Positions 8,107 to 16,923 of a stretch of DNA of 64,000 nt are shown one piece after another. Position 1 is the stretch's first letter. The number at the start of each line of letters is the position of its first letter. The notes under the pieces were generated by a model that made no database searches, was not told the DNA's origin, and saw only the letters and a list, made by a program, of their open reading frames with translations. A program made the position numbers and the translations under genes. Source of the DNA: Flavobacteriaceae bacterium (GTDB lineage Bacteria; Bacteroidota; Bacteroidia; Flavobacteriales; Flavobacteriaceae); the NCBI GenBank assembly GCA_013373385.1, contig JABXHX010000020.1, positions 37,157 to 101,156 on the forward strand, in the 5' to 3' direction.

Positions 8107-9054
8107 ATGAAACTTAGACTACTCACTTTATTCATAGCTGCTTTTTCGTTTATAAACTGTACTACTAAAAAAGAAAAATCAACAGCAAACAAACCCAATC
8201 AATATATTACTATTTTAGGTATTGCACAAGATGGTGGTTACCCTCATATAGGTTGTCAAAGAGCATGTTGTGCAAACTATTATAATGGGACAAATAAAAA
8301 GAAGAAAGTGGTTTCTTTAGGACTGGTTGATAGCCAAAATAAACAAAAATGGATTTTTGAAGCGACACCAGATATATCTACTCAGTTAGCAGATTTAGAA
8401 CAACATCACTTAAAAAAAGAAACTATTATTGATGGTGTATTTCTTACACATGCGCATATTGGACACTATACTGGTTTAATGTATTTTGGTAGAGAAGCTT
8501 TAGGAAAACAAGGCATTAAAGTGTATGCGATGCCTAAAATGAAATCGTTTATAGAACAAAACGGACCTTGGAGTCAATTAGTTAGCCTAAAGAACATTGA
8601 GCTGCAAACATTACAAAATGACTCAACAGTAACGCTAAATAGTCAACTAAAAGTGATTCCATTTAGAGTGCCTCATAGAGATGAATTTTCTGAAACGGTT
8701 GGCTATAAAATAATTGGCACAAAAAAGACAGCTTTGTTTATACCTGATATTGATAAATGGCAAAAATGGAATAAGAGCATCATTGAAGAAGTTAAAAAAG
8801 TAGATTATGCTTTTTTAGATGCTTCCTTTTTTAAAGATGGAGAGCTCAGTAGACCTATATCTGAAATTCCGCACCCGTTTGTTAGCGAAACCCTAGCACT
8901 ATTTAAAAATAAATCTACACAAACAAAAAACAAAGTAATCTTTATTCATTTTAATCATACCAATCCTGCCCTACAAGAAAATAGCAAGGAACGTAAAGAA
9001 GTAGAAAAACTTGGGTTTCGTTTTGCTAGTGAAGGACAGAATTATGAGTTGTAG
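8107..9054 (+). CDS. PqqB-like metallo-beta-lactamase-fold lipoprotein
   Basis: This 315-residue protein has a lipoprotein signal (C18). Its MBL-fold domain carries the metal motif HAHIGH (115-120) and later conserved histidines. It resembles PqqB in the N-terminal GIAQDGGYPHIGC block, the following Cys cluster (C50, C54, C55) and PHRDE. PqqB is a cytoplasmic PQQ-biosynthesis hydroxylase, but here there is a lipoprotein signal and no other pqq gene nearby, so a PQQ role is not supported. It is probably an exported metallo-hydrolase of unknown substrate. Confidence 0.7.
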   Translation: MKLRLLTLFIAAFSFINCTTKKEKSTANKPNQYITILGIAQDGGYPHIGCQRACCANYYNGTNKKKKVVSLGLVDSQNKQKWIFEATPDISTQLADLEQHHLKKETIIDGVFLTHAHIGHYTGLMYFGREALGKQGIKVYAMPKMKSFIEQNGPWSQLVSLKNIELQTLQNDSTVTLNSQLKVIPFRVPHRDEFSETVGYKIIGTKKTALFIPDIDKWQKWNKSIIEEVKKVDYAFLDASFFKDGELSRPISEIPHPFVSETLALFKNKSTQTKNKVIFIHFNHTNPALQENSKERKEVEKLGFRFASEGQNYEL

Positions 9055-9097
9055 TTTGGTTTGTTTCTTAGTGTGTTTAGTTAACAAAACATTCCAA

Positions 9098-9481
9098 TCA
9101 CTTATCCAAAACCGCTTTAATATCTGGTTTAAAATAATTGGGTCCTTTTAACACTTTACCATCTTCACGGTAAATAGGTTTCCCGTCTTCTCCTAATTTA
9201 CTCATATTACTTCGTTGAATTTCATCAAACACCTTTTCAATTTTATCTTGCATTCCGTGCTCTATAATAGTTCCACATAAAATATATAACATATCCCCTA
9301 AGGCATCAGCAACTTCTACCAAATCATTGTTTTGTGCAGCTTCTAAATACTCCTCATTTTCTTCTTTCATCAAGTTAAAACGCAACAGGTTTCTATCTCC
9401 CAAATCTGCGGTTGGCTTATTTTTTATTCCTAATTTAAAGGCTGTATGAAAGTCGTGTACAGCAGCGATTCTTTTTTTCAT
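9098..9481 (-). CDS. MazG-like nucleoside triphosphate pyrophosphohydrolase
   Basis: This 127-residue all-alpha NTP pyrophosphohydrolase (MazG/PRA-PH superfamily) has the metal-binding acidic pairs EENEE (40-44) and E56xxD59 in VADALGDMLY. Such enzymes hydrolyse non-canonical or surplus (d)NTPs to the monophosphate. A similar fold occurs in HisE, but no his genes are nearby, so the general house-cleaning role is the better call. It is convergent with the MBL-fold gene; the SDR gene lies upstream on the same strand. Confidence 0.8.
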   Translation of the reverse strand: MKKRIAAVHDFHTAFKLGIKNKPTADLGDRNLLRFNLMKEENEEYLEAAQNNDLVEVADALGDMLYILCGTIIEHGMQDKIEKVFDEIQRSNMSKLGEDGKPIYREDGKVLKGPNYFKPDIKAVLDK

Positions 9482-9542
9482 GTATTCTTTGTATTTATTT
9501 ATTTCTTATGCTCGATTTGACTAAGAATTATAGTTAATTCTT

Positions 9543-10265
9543 TTATGTTGCTTTTTTCAACAACCATGCTGGTACAATTTTTAATACTACAGCAATCAGT
9601 GCCCAACGTTTTGAAATATAAGCGACTCTTTTTTTCTTTTTAATGGCACTATATATTTGCTTGGCTGCTTTTTCTAAAGGAACCAACCAAAAAATCCCGT
9701 CTCCTAAAGCCATGGCTGTATCTACAAATCCAGGGCGAATATCGGTAATAAAGACTTGTTTAGATTTGATTGATTTTGTTTTGATATACAAACTTTCTAA
9801 ATAGGCTTTTTGATACGCTTTCGATGCAAAATACACTGGTGCAGAGCGATTTCCTCTAAGCGAAGCAATGGATGAAATCCCTACCAAATGTCCATGTTCT
9901 TGTTGTTTAAATAAATTGTATGCCAGCGTATATAACTTTGTAACACCTACTACATTGGTATGAATGGTTTGCGCTTCTTTATCCCAAGCTAACTTTGGAT
10001 TTACAAATCCGACTCCAGAAGATTGAATTATCAAATCAATAGTATTAAACTCATCTACAATTTCGAAAAAGATTTTCTCAACTTCATCAACTTTTTGAAT
10101 ATCATTTTGCTTTACTACAATTTGATTTGGGTAACTCTGCTTTAACTCTTCTAGTTTTTCTAATCTTCTTCCTGTTACTGCTACCTTATAATTGTCTTTT
10201 ATCAACAATTCTACCAGTGATTTTCCAATACCCGATGTAGCTCCAAAAACAATTGCCGTCTTCAT
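9543..10265 (-). CDS. Short-chain dehydrogenase/reductase (SDR)
   Basis: This 240-residue classical SDR has a nucleotide-binding GATSGIG (residues 8-14), Ser131/132 and the catalytic Y145xxxK149. The longest frame starts 45 nt upstream at 10310, but that extension covers the divergent gene's -7 box (10275-10282) and start. The ATG at 10263-10265, giving MKTAIVFGATSGIG, is the family-like start. The substrate is unknown. A C-terminal basic/hydrophobic tail (about 215-240) may associate with membrane. Confidence 0.8.
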   Translation of the reverse strand: MKTAIVFGATSGIGKSLVELLIKDNYKVAVTGRRLEKLEELKQSYPNQIVVKQNDIQKVDEVEKIFFEIVDEFNTIDLIIQSSGVGFVNPKLAWDKEAQTIHTNVVGVTKLYTLAYNLFKQQEHGHLVGISSIASLRGNRSAPVYFASKAYQKAYLESLYIKTKSIKSKQVFITDIRPGFVDTAMALGDGIFWLVPLEKAAKQIYSAIKKKKRVAYISKRWALIAVVLKIVPAWLLKKAT

Positions 10266-10282
10266 ACTTATTTGTAAATTTG
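10253..10282 (+). promoter_or_regulatory. Full -33/-7 promoter for the 63-aa membrane protein
   Basis: TTG at 10253-10255, a 19-bp spacer and TAAATTTG at 10275-10282 fit the Bacteroidota consensus in sequence and spacing. The ATG follows 17 nt later. Confidence 0.65.
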
Positions 10283-10299
10283 CATAAAAATACAATTTT

Positions 10300-10491
10300 A
10301 TGTTTACCAATGGTCAATTAATTTTTGCTGGATTTTTTGTAGTGGCTTTTATTGCTGTAATGATTTGGAGTTACAGAAAAGACATTCAAAATCATAAAAA
10401 ATATTACAAAAACACCGCACTTAAAGTTGGCTTTTGGATGCTTGTTGTTATTGTAGTCTGGAGCGCTATCAGAATTTATAGCAAAAGCTAA
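10300..10491 (+). CDS. Small two-TM membrane protein (63 aa), unknown function
   Basis: It has two hydrophobic segments (about 7-24 and 43-58) separated by a basic loop (YRKDIQNHKKYYKNTALK). It is preceded by an excellent -33/-7 promoter and ends 1 bp before the convergent Kir-channel stop, which argues that it is a real gene. I do not recognise a named family. The topology loosely recalls small subunits of membrane complexes, but there is no direct evidence for that. Confidence 0.65.
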   Translation: MFTNGQLIFAGFFVVAFIAVMIWSYRKDIQNHKKYYKNTALKVGFWMLVVIVVWSAIRIYSKS

Positions 10492-10492
10492 A

Positions 10493-11401
10493 TTACATCT
10501 TTTCTACTTCGCTCAATTTATCGTGGTCTAAAATGGTAAAGCCATCTTCATCGAATCTATACGAAGTGGTAAATTTTACATCTGTTTCTACATCAGAAAA
10601 TTGATACGAATGAATTTGATATACATTTTGCGCAAATGATTCTTCGTGGTATTGCAATAATAAATATAATTCTGCTTGCAGCTTTTCTATTTGCTTGTTT
10701 GTAAAATTAAACAACGGACTTTCTTCATTAATCTCATGTACAACAGTCCATACTGTTGGCAAATACATGATAGCATCTCTTTCTAACTTTAATTCGTAAA
10801 ACTTTTTCTCTTTGGTTGTTTGGTCAGAAATAGAAAGCGTAACGGTAATTTTAGGTTCTATCATTACTGTTTTTCTACTATTCATCAATCTGAACATCAA
10901 TGCTCTGTTGCCTTTAAATTCTCTAAGGATGAGTTTATCACTAAACTTAATCGCTGCTCTTGGTTTAGAAAACCTACCGTATAACAACCCTGTTATGAAT
11001 GAAAAACTCAACAAGCCTATCATTGCTTCAAAAGCCGCAATAATGTTAGAAGTAATTCCGTGTGGCGCAATTCCTCCATATCCAACTGTTGTTAAGGTTT
11101 GTGCACTAAAGAAAAATCCGTTTAAAAAATCAGTAAAAAAATGACCTGTACTTTTCGTTATTTCTTCAATTCCGATAAGTGTATAAATAAATCCGAAAAT
11201 AATATTGATTAATGTATACACGAGCACGATTAAAAAAAAGAATTTAATCCAAGATATCTCTATAAAATAAGCATACAAATCATCTAGACTTCTTTTCTTG
11301 TTTAGATGAATTACATTTGATGTACCATCTTTATTAATGATACTCTGCGCATTTTTTGTCGATTTATAACCAAATCCTGGATCTTTTATTTTTCTTGCCA
11401 T
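10493..11401 (-). CDS. Inward-rectifier-type K+ channel (KirBac family)
   Basis: This 302-residue protein has two membrane helices (about 53-76 and 122-141) flanking the pore loop with selectivity filter TVGYG (105-109). A roughly 150-residue cytoplasmic beta-sandwich follows, with the Kir-type motif FRLMNSRKTVMIEPKITVTL. This is the architecture of prokaryotic inward-rectifier channels such as KirBac. A second, minimal K+ channel is encoded at 63030. The start codon abuts the stop of the upstream membrane-protein gene, so the two are probably cotranscribed. Confidence 0.88.
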   Translation of the reverse strand: MARKIKDPGFGYKSTKNAQSIINKDGTSNVIHLNKKRSLDDLYAYFIEISWIKFFFLIVLVYTLINIIFGFIYTLIGIEEITKSTGHFFTDFLNGFFFSAQTLTTVGYGGIAPHGITSNIIAAFEAMIGLLSFSFITGLLYGRFSKPRAAIKFSDKLILREFKGNRALMFRLMNSRKTVMIEPKITVTLSISDQTTKEKKFYELKLERDAIMYLPTVWTVVHEINEESPLFNFTNKQIEKLQAELYLLLQYHEESFAQNVYQIHSYQFSDVETDVKFTTSYRFDEDGFTILDHDKLSEVEKM

Positions 11402-12163
11402 CTATTTTGCTTTGTTTATTTGCCTAATACGCTTCAATCTCTTCCAAGCTTTTTTATTTACTAAAGTATAGGTTACAAAACAACCAATATCAAGTAAAAA
11501 GTAAAACAAGCTTATTCCGCTTGGAGGATTGTTGCTTGGCAAGTTTTCAAATATTCCAAAAGCTGTGTCTGGCCAATACCAAGCCCCATAAGCTGTACCT
11601 CCAATTTCTAACACAGCCACTGTTATATACATAGTTAAAAAATACATTCTGTCTTTTGGTCTTTTAAGTAATAAAGCAAAAACCCCAAGTGTCATAATTA
11701 GCCCAAATAAGTCATTGAAAAAATACCAATAACCAATAGCAAATAGAGAAATAATTAAGTAAAAAAAGTTTTCAATCTCTTTATGATATTTCCGAACTAT
11801 TGGTGCTTTAGCAAAAACAAAAACACGCGCATACACTGCTGCGTGGCCAAACGGAACATACAGCGGAACATTGCCCAATCTGTAGGTGTACATACCTAAA
11901 TAAACCGAGAAAAAATACTCGCCAATAAAACCAATAATTACTGCGTAAATCATGAGTTCTCTTGTACGCTTTGTAGACTTTTTATACAGTAAATAAAAGC
12001 CTGTAAGCATTACAATATTGATAACAATTTGATTGTACTCAAATTTTTCTGCCAGCGTAACACTGTCTAAATACAATCCTGCAACTCCAATAAAAAATAA
12101 GCCAATCTTTCTAACAAAAAGCTTGGCAATTTTTACAATATCTGTTGTTGGTATAAAATGCAT
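11402..12163 (-). CDS. Polytopic membrane protein, unknown function
   Basis: This 253-residue protein has about seven hydrophobic segments and a basic C-terminus. I do not recognise the family. The conserved-looking FGHAAVYARVFVFAKAPIVRKY and GTAYGAWYWPDTAFGIF stretches resemble small-molecule or carotenoid-type membrane proteins in hydrophobicity only. It ends exactly where the Kir channel begins and starts 9 bp after the tag stop, suggesting a tag - this gene - Kir transcript. Confidence 0.6.
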   Translation of the reverse strand: MHFIPTTDIVKIAKLFVRKIGLFFIGVAGLYLDSVTLAEKFEYNQIVINIVMLTGFYLLYKKSTKRTRELMIYAVIIGFIGEYFFSVYLGMYTYRLGNVPLYVPFGHAAVYARVFVFAKAPIVRKYHKEIENFFYLIISLFAIGYWYFFNDLFGLIMTLGVFALLLKRPKDRMYFLTMYITVAVLEIGGTAYGAWYWPDTAFGIFENLPSNNPPSGISLFYFLLDIGCFVTYTLVNKKAWKRLKRIRQINKAK

Positions 12164-12172
12164 TTTTATTGT

Positions 12173-12730
12173 TTAATTTGGATAACAAAAACAATTAGTT
12201 GTATGATCATTTACCATACCTGTAGCTTGCATAAAAGCGTAAATAATAGTAGAGCCCACAAACTTAAATCCGCGTTTTTTTAATGCTTTAGAAATGGCAT
12301 CTGAAATTTCTGTAGTAGCTGGTACTTCTTCTCTTGTTTCGAATTTATTGACTATGGGTGTGCCGCTTACAAAAGACCATATAAATGTAGAAAAAGAACC
12401 AAACTCTTTTTGAATTTCCATAAACAATTGTGCATTTACAATCGCTGCTTTTATCTTTAGCCTATTTCTAATGATACCTTCATTTACAATCAATTCATTA
12501 AACTTTTTCTCATCGTAAGTTGCAATTTTACGATAATCAAAATTATCGAAGGCTTTTCTAAAATGCTCACGTTTTTTTAAAATAGTAATCCAGCTTAATC
12601 CAGCTTGAAAAGACTCTAACAATAAAAACTCAAACAAAGTTTCATCATCATATACAGGTTTTCCCCACTCCTTATCATGATACTCTATATACAATGGATC
12701 ATCGCTTACCCAAAAACATCTATTTTTCAT
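12173..12730 (-). CDS. tag: DNA-3-methyladenine glycosylase I
   Basis: This 185-residue base-excision repair enzyme removes 3-methyladenine from alkylated DNA. The start RCFWVSDDPLYIEYHDKEWG is the Tag hallmark. The structural zinc ligands are all present: C5, H18, H176 and C180 (C4, H17, H175 and C179 in E. coli Tag). The length matches the family. It is first in an apparent three-gene minus-strand cluster with two membrane proteins that have no obvious repair role. Confidence 0.95.
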   Translation of the reverse strand: MKNRCFWVSDDPLYIEYHDKEWGKPVYDDETLFEFLLLESFQAGLSWITILKKREHFRKAFDNFDYRKIATYDEKKFNELIVNEGIIRNRLKIKAAIVNAQLFMEIQKEFGSFSTFIWSFVSGTPIVNKFETREEVPATTEISDAISKALKKRGFKFVGSTIIYAFMQATGMVNDHTTNCFCYPN

Positions 12731-12757
12731 GCATTGAATATACTTTTTTATTTTATC

Positions 12758-12787
12758 TTGTTAAAATTATTTGTATCTATATTTTTG
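12758..12787 (+). promoter_or_regulatory. Full -33/-7 promoter for the DUF6146 gene
   Basis: TTG at 12758-12760, a 19-bp spacer and TATTTTTG at 12780-12787 match the Bacteroidota consensus. The ATG is at 12829. Confidence 0.65.
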
Positions 12788-12828
12788 GAATAATTTTTGT
12801 TACTTAAACAACATAAAAACTACTGATT

Positions 12829-13233
12829 ATGAAACACTTAAAAACCTTTCTTTATCTATGCCTTATTGGTTTTTTTATTTGGAGTTGTAGCTCTGTTCCT
12901 AAAAAAACCAACACAACAAAAGAAGAGCCAGTAGTAATTGCCAATGACAGTTTAGAATACGAAATTATTATTATTGATGTTGGGTTTACTGCTTTTTTAA
13001 ACTCAGAAGCCAAGCCAAAAACGTATCTTTCTGAAAGTTATTTGAAAAATAAAAATCAGCGTTATGTTACAGAGTGGAACGCCAGAGTAAGAAACCCTCA
13101 ACGATATAATCCGAATATTTACGAAAATATAATTGACTACAACCCAAATCTAAATTACGGATTGGATGTAAACTATAAATTGTATTGGTATTTTAAGTTT
13201 GCAGAAAAGAAATACAGAATGCGACTTGAGTAA
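12829..13233 (+). CDS. DUF6146 lipoprotein
   Basis: This 134-residue lipoprotein has a lipobox at C20 (IWSC). Its core, YEIIIIDVGFTAFLN... and YVTEWNARVRNPQRYNP... with a C-terminal DYNPNLNYGLDVNYKLYWYF, matches DUF6146, a family I know from Flavobacteriia. The abundance of aromatic residues in the C-terminal half suggests a compact beta domain. Function unknown. It has its own strong promoter and ends 3 bp before the convergent folA stop. Confidence 0.75.
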   Translation: MKHLKTFLYLCLIGFFIWSCSSVPKKTNTTKEEPVVIANDSLEYEIIIIDVGFTAFLNSEAKPKTYLSESYLKNKNQRYVTEWNARVRNPQRYNPNIYENIIDYNPNLNYGLDVNYKLYWYFKFAEKKYRMRLE

Positions 13234-13236
13234 GCT

Positions 13237-13734
13237 TCAGCTTCTTCTTGTATAACTTACAAAGCTATAATTGTATTTATTTTTTGCATCTGCAGCAAAA
13301 TATTCTCTGGATGTTTCTTGCCAAACTGCTGTATCTATTTCTGGAAAGTACACATCTGCATCAAATGTATGATGTACCTCTGTAATATCTAATTGATTTA
13401 CAATAGTGCTTGCTATTGCTTGCTTGTATATTTGAGCACCACCAATTATAAAAATATGGGTATCGTTTTTAGCAACCTCAAAAGCTGCTTCTAAACTATG
13501 CACCACCACGCAGCCTTCTGCTTTGTAATTTTTATTTCTAGTAATAATAACGGTTGTTCTGTTAGGCAAGGGTTTACCAATAGATTCAAACGTATTTCTA
13601 CCCATAATTATATGATGACCAGATGTTACTTTTTTAAAACGCTTTAAATCTGCTGGCAAATGCCAAATTAAATCATTGTCTTTTCCCAACGCATTGTTAT
13701 TCGCAATAGCGGCTATAATTGTAATATTAGTCAT
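13237..13734 (-). CDS. folA: Dihydrofolate reductase
   Basis: This 165-residue enzyme reduces dihydrofolate to tetrahydrofolate with NADPH. IIAAIANNNALGKDNDLIWHLPADLKRFK-type N-terminal residues, the GRNTFESIGKPLP block and the FIIGGAQIYKQA dinucleotide-binding segment are all standard. It starts 2 bp after the thyA stop; thyA produces the dihydrofolate that FolA recycles, so this is a classic functional pair on one transcript. Confidence 0.95.
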   Translation of the reverse strand: MTNITIIAAIANNNALGKDNDLIWHLPADLKRFKKVTSGHHIIMGRNTFESIGKPLPNRTTVIITRNKNYKAEGCVVVHSLEAAFEVAKNDTHIFIIGGAQIYKQAIASTIVNQLDITEVHHTFDADVYFPEIDTAVWQETSREYFAADAKNKYNYSFVSYTRRS

Positions 13735-13736
13735 AA

Positions 13737-14561
13737 TTATACAGCTACTTTTCCTTTAATATGCGGATGTGGATTGTAATCAACCAGTTCAAAATCTTCA
13801 AATTTAAAATCGAAAATTGAGTTTACATTTGGATTGATTTTCATTGTTGGCAATGGTCTTGTATCTCTAGATAGTTGCAACTCTAATTGCTCATAATGAT
13901 TGCTGTAAATATGAGCATCTCCAAAGGTATGCACAAAATCTCCAGGTTCGTATCCACATACTTGCGCCATCATCATGGTAAACAGAGCATACGAAGCTAT
14001 ATTAAATGGCACTCCTAAAAAAATGTCTGCACTTCGTTGGTACAACTGACAAGATAGCTTTCCATCTGCTACATAAAACTGAAAGAACGCATGGCAAGGT
14101 GGCAAAGCTGCTTTACCATTTGCAACATTTTCTGAAAACGAAACAGAAGTATCTGGCAATACACTTGGATTCCAAGCTGACACCAACATTCTTCTACTAT
14201 CTGGATTCTTTTTTAATGTATCTATTACTTCTTGCAATTGGTCTATATCGTCACTGTTCCAATTTCTCCATTGATGCCCATATACTGGTCCTAAATCTCC
14301 ATTTTCATCTGCCCATTCGTTCCAGATTCTTACACCATTTTCTTGCAGATATTTAATATTGGTATCTCCATTTATAAACCAAAGCAACTCATAAATAATA
14401 GATTTTAAATGCAATTTTTTAGTCGTTACCATTGGAAAACCTTTGCTTAAATCAAATCGCATTTGATAGCCAAAAACACTTTTTGTTCCTGTACCTGTTC
14501 TATCAGATTTTTCGTTTCCGTTTTCTAATACATGCTGTACTAAATCTAAATATTGTTTCAT
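13737..14561 (-). CDS. thyA: Thymidylate synthase
   Basis: This 274-residue folate-dependent enzyme methylates dUMP to dTMP. The catalytic cysteine is C156 in [11 protein letters not shown]. The [11 protein letters not shown] phosphate loop and the [10 protein letters not shown] block are present. There is a short insertion just before the active-site Cys (about 138-152) relative to the 264-residue E. coli enzyme. It is followed by folA with a 2-bp gap. Confidence 0.96.
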   Translation of the reverse strand: MKQYLDLVQHVLENGNEKSDRTGTGTKSVFGYQMRFDLSKGFPMVTTKKLHLKSIIYELLWFINGDTNIKYLQENGVRIWNEWADENGDLGPVYGHQWRNWNSDDIDQLQEVIDTLKKNPDSRRMLVSAWNPSVLPDTSVSFSENVANGKAALPPCHAFFQFYVADGKLSCQLYQRSADIFLGVPFNIASYALFTMMMAQVCGYEPGDFVHTFGDAHIYSNHYEQLELQLSRDTRPLPTMKINPNVNSIFDFKFEDFELVDYNPHPHIKGKVAV

Positions 14562-14611
14562 TTTTTTCAGCGTTTAATCGTTGAAATGTGTATCTTTTTA
14601 ATTGTGCTTAA

Positions 14612-14650
14612 AATTAAAAAAGCATCAACAAAAAACTGTAAATGCTTTTA
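14612..14650 (-). terminator. Probable terminator after the nucleoside transporter gene
   Basis: On the minus strand a 7-bp AAAGCAT/ATGCTTT stem with a 17-nt loop is followed by a T-rich run. It is weaker than the other terminators in the window and lies between the transporter and thyA. Confidence 0.45.
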
Positions 14651-14727
14651 AAATATATTCATAAGTTATTAACTGTTTTAAAATAACTTCTAAACCTTTA
14701 AACAAATAAATTATTTAACAATAATAG

Positions 14728-16125
14728 TTATCCAATAATCATTCCTGCTATTGTTGCTGACATTAATGAGGCTATGGTACCACCAATCAATGCTTTCATT
14801 CCAAATTCGGATAAAGTTTTACGCTGTCCTGGAGCTAAAGAGCCAATACCTCCAATTTGTATCCCTATTGATGCAAAATTGGCAAAACCGCACAGCATAT
14901 AGGTAGCCATAATAACTGATTTATTGTAATTTAAGTGTACGGCACTAGCAACATTTTTCAATTCTGCTAATTGTATATACCCAACAAATTCACTTGCGGC
15001 AAGTTTAATTCCTAATAGTTGTCCCATCATTGCCATGTCTTCACTAGCCACCCCAATCAACCACATTAAAGGCGCAAAAAGATAACCTAACACAAACTCT
15101 AAAGATAAATTTTTATATGGTGTATTTGCTAAAATCCATTCATTCACACCGCTTATCGAACCTAACTTTAAAAAACCATAATTTATCATTGCTATAAAGG
15201 CAACAAACACTAATAACATTGCTCCTACATTTACTGCCAAACGTAAGCCTTCGGTTGTTCCATTTGCAATCGCATCCAACATATTCGAACCAATTTTTTC
15301 TGTAGACACATGCACATCTGTGTTTATACTCTCGGTTTGTGGATATAAAATCTTAGAAATAACGATAGCTCCCGGAGCTGCCATTACAGATGCTGCTAAC
15401 AAATGCTTAGCATATTGCAATCTTAAAACGGGATCATCTCCTCCTAAAAACCCAATATATGCTGCTAGTACCGCTCCTGCAACTGTTGCCATCCCTCCAA
15501 TCATTACCAAGAGCATTTCAGATTTATTCATTTTCTCTAAATAGGCTTTGATTAATAGTGGCGCTTCAGTTTGTCCTAAAAAAATATTACCTGCAACCGA
15601 TAAACTTTCTGCTCCAGATATTTTCAATATTTTAGCTAAAACAATCCCGAGTCCTTTTACTATCCATTGAATAATTCCTAAATAAAACAGCAATGAAGTT
15701 AAAGCCGAAAAGAAAATAATAGTTGGTAGCACTTGAAAGGCAAAAATAAATCCGAAGGTATCCATATCTACTACTAAACCTTCAAATAAAAATTTACTTC
15801 CTGCTCTTGTAAAATCTAGGACTTTAACAAATAAGCTTCCAACAAACTCAAATGATTTTTGTACAAATCCAACTTTTAATACTCCAATAGCAATTAGCAA
15901 TTGAAAAGACAACCCTATACCTACTGTTTTCCAATCAATTGCTTTTTTGTTACTAGAAAATAAAAAGGCTAAAACAATTAAAGAAATCATTCCTAAAATT
16001 CCTCTCCAGATACTTGTAAAGCTTAATCCATTACTTGGAATAATCTCTTTTATTGCTTCTGTTGTTCCTTGTGGAAAAACTGCGACTGAAAAGAGGCAGA
16101 AAATAATAAATAGTACTTTTTTCAT
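14728..16125 (-). CDS. Concentrative nucleoside transporter (CNT/NupC family)
   Basis: This 465-residue inner-membrane nucleoside:cation symporter has an N-terminal signal-like segment (1-20) and then the CNT core: GQTEAPLLIKAYL, the gate/core region, and GFANFASIGIQIGGIGSLAPGQR, which carries the nucleoside-binding signature. It would import nucleosides for salvage. thyA and folA lie downstream on the same strand, a sensible nucleotide-metabolism context, but a probable terminator separates them. The bifunctional nuclease gene lies 19 bp upstream. Confidence 0.9.
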   Translation of the reverse strand: MKKVLFIIFCLFSVAVFPQGTTEAIKEIIPSNGLSFTSIWRGILGMISLIVLAFLFSSNKKAIDWKTVGIGLSFQLLIAIGVLKVGFVQKSFEFVGSLFVKVLDFTRAGSKFLFEGLVVDMDTFGFIFAFQVLPTIIFFSALTSLLFYLGIIQWIVKGLGIVLAKILKISGAESLSVAGNIFLGQTEAPLLIKAYLEKMNKSEMLLVMIGGMATVAGAVLAAYIGFLGGDDPVLRLQYAKHLLAASVMAAPGAIVISKILYPQTESINTDVHVSTEKIGSNMLDAIANGTTEGLRLAVNVGAMLLVFVAFIAMINYGFLKLGSISGVNEWILANTPYKNLSLEFVLGYLFAPLMWLIGVASEDMAMMGQLLGIKLAASEFVGYIQLAELKNVASAVHLNYNKSVIMATYMLCGFANFASIGIQIGGIGSLAPGQRKTLSEFGMKALIGGTIASLMSATIAGMIIG

Positions 16126-16144
16126 AAATAAATTTTAATAGTTA

Positions 16145-16753
16145 CTAAGAACGCTTACTAATTTCGTCTCTTATTTTTGCTGCTAACTCATAATTTTCAT
16201 TTGCAACAGCAGCGTCTAATTCTTTATATAATTCTTCGATTGATTTTTCTGTATAATGCTCTTCTGATGATTCAGAAATAATTTCGGCTACCAAATCATC
16301 TGCCTGTAAATCAGATTCTTCTATAGACAATTGTTCTTCCACTTTTAAATAGATTCCCGCTTTATCTAAAATTTCTTCGTAGGTGTAAATTGGTGCGTTA
16401 AAACGAACTGCCAATGCTATGGCATCTGATGTTCTGGCATCAATAACTTCTTCAACTCCATTTTTTTCTGATATCAAACTAGAAAAGAATACACCGTCTA
16501 CCAATTTATGAATAATTACTTGTTTAACCTGTATCTGATATCTATCTGCAAAGGTCTTAAATAAATCGTGTGTTAAAGGTCTTGGAGGTTTTATTTCTTT
16601 TTCTAGCGCAATTGCAATCGATTGTGCCTCAAAAGCACCAATAATAATTGGCAAGGTTCTGTTTCCGTCTATTTCACTTAGTACCAAAGCGTAGGCTCCA
16701 CTTTGAGTTTGACTGTAGGAAATTCCTTTTATTGTTAACTGTTTTAAACTCAT
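16145..16753 (-). CDS. Bifunctional nuclease (BFN/DUF151) family protein with UVR motif
   Basis: This 202-residue protein has a BFN/DUF151 domain (about 1-130, with ALVLSEIDGNRTLPIIIGAFEAQSIAIALE and DARTSDAIALAVR) and a C-terminal UvrB/UvrC-type helical motif (about 172-202, YKELDAAVANENYELAAKIRDEI). Plant BFN proteins degrade RNA and single-stranded DNA, while the bacterial role is not well established. The UVR motif is a protein-interaction element known from nucleotide excision repair and ATP-dependent protease adaptors. It precedes the transporter gene by 19 bp. Confidence 0.85.
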   Translation of the reverse strand: MSLKQLTIKGISYSQTQSGAYALVLSEIDGNRTLPIIIGAFEAQSIAIALEKEIKPPRPLTHDLFKTFADRYQIQVKQVIIHKLVDGVFFSSLISEKNGVEEVIDARTSDAIALAVRFNAPIYTYEEILDKAGIYLKVEEQLSIEESDLQADDLVAEIISESSEEHYTEKSIEELYKELDAAVANENYELAAKIRDEISKRS

Positions 16754-16768
16754 TATAACACGATCATC

Positions 16769-16822
16769 AAAAAAGAAAAAGGCTGTCTAAATTGGCGAAA
16801 ACCTATTAAATAGACAGCCCTT
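16769..16822 (-). terminator. Terminator of the etfBA operon
   Basis: Arms GGCTGTCTA (16781-16789) and TAGACAGCC (16811-16819) pair perfectly over 9 bp. On the minus strand the hairpin is followed by a long T-rich tail. It separates etfBA from the nuclease gene. Confidence 0.7.
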
Positions 16823-16923
16823 TTATGGGCACAATTTACTAAAAATTATGAGTTGAGTTTGAATTTATTTAAAAAAGAAAACCGAACTAGTGAACAATTA
16901 GTAAATAATATTATTTAACAAAA

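Noticed and set aside
10812..11144. 110-codon open frame antisense to the Kir channel gene
   Set aside because: Overlaps conserved channel coding sequence; no independent support.
14006..14356. 116-codon open frame antisense to thyA
   Set aside because: Fully inside thyA on the other strand; composition is that of a shadow frame.
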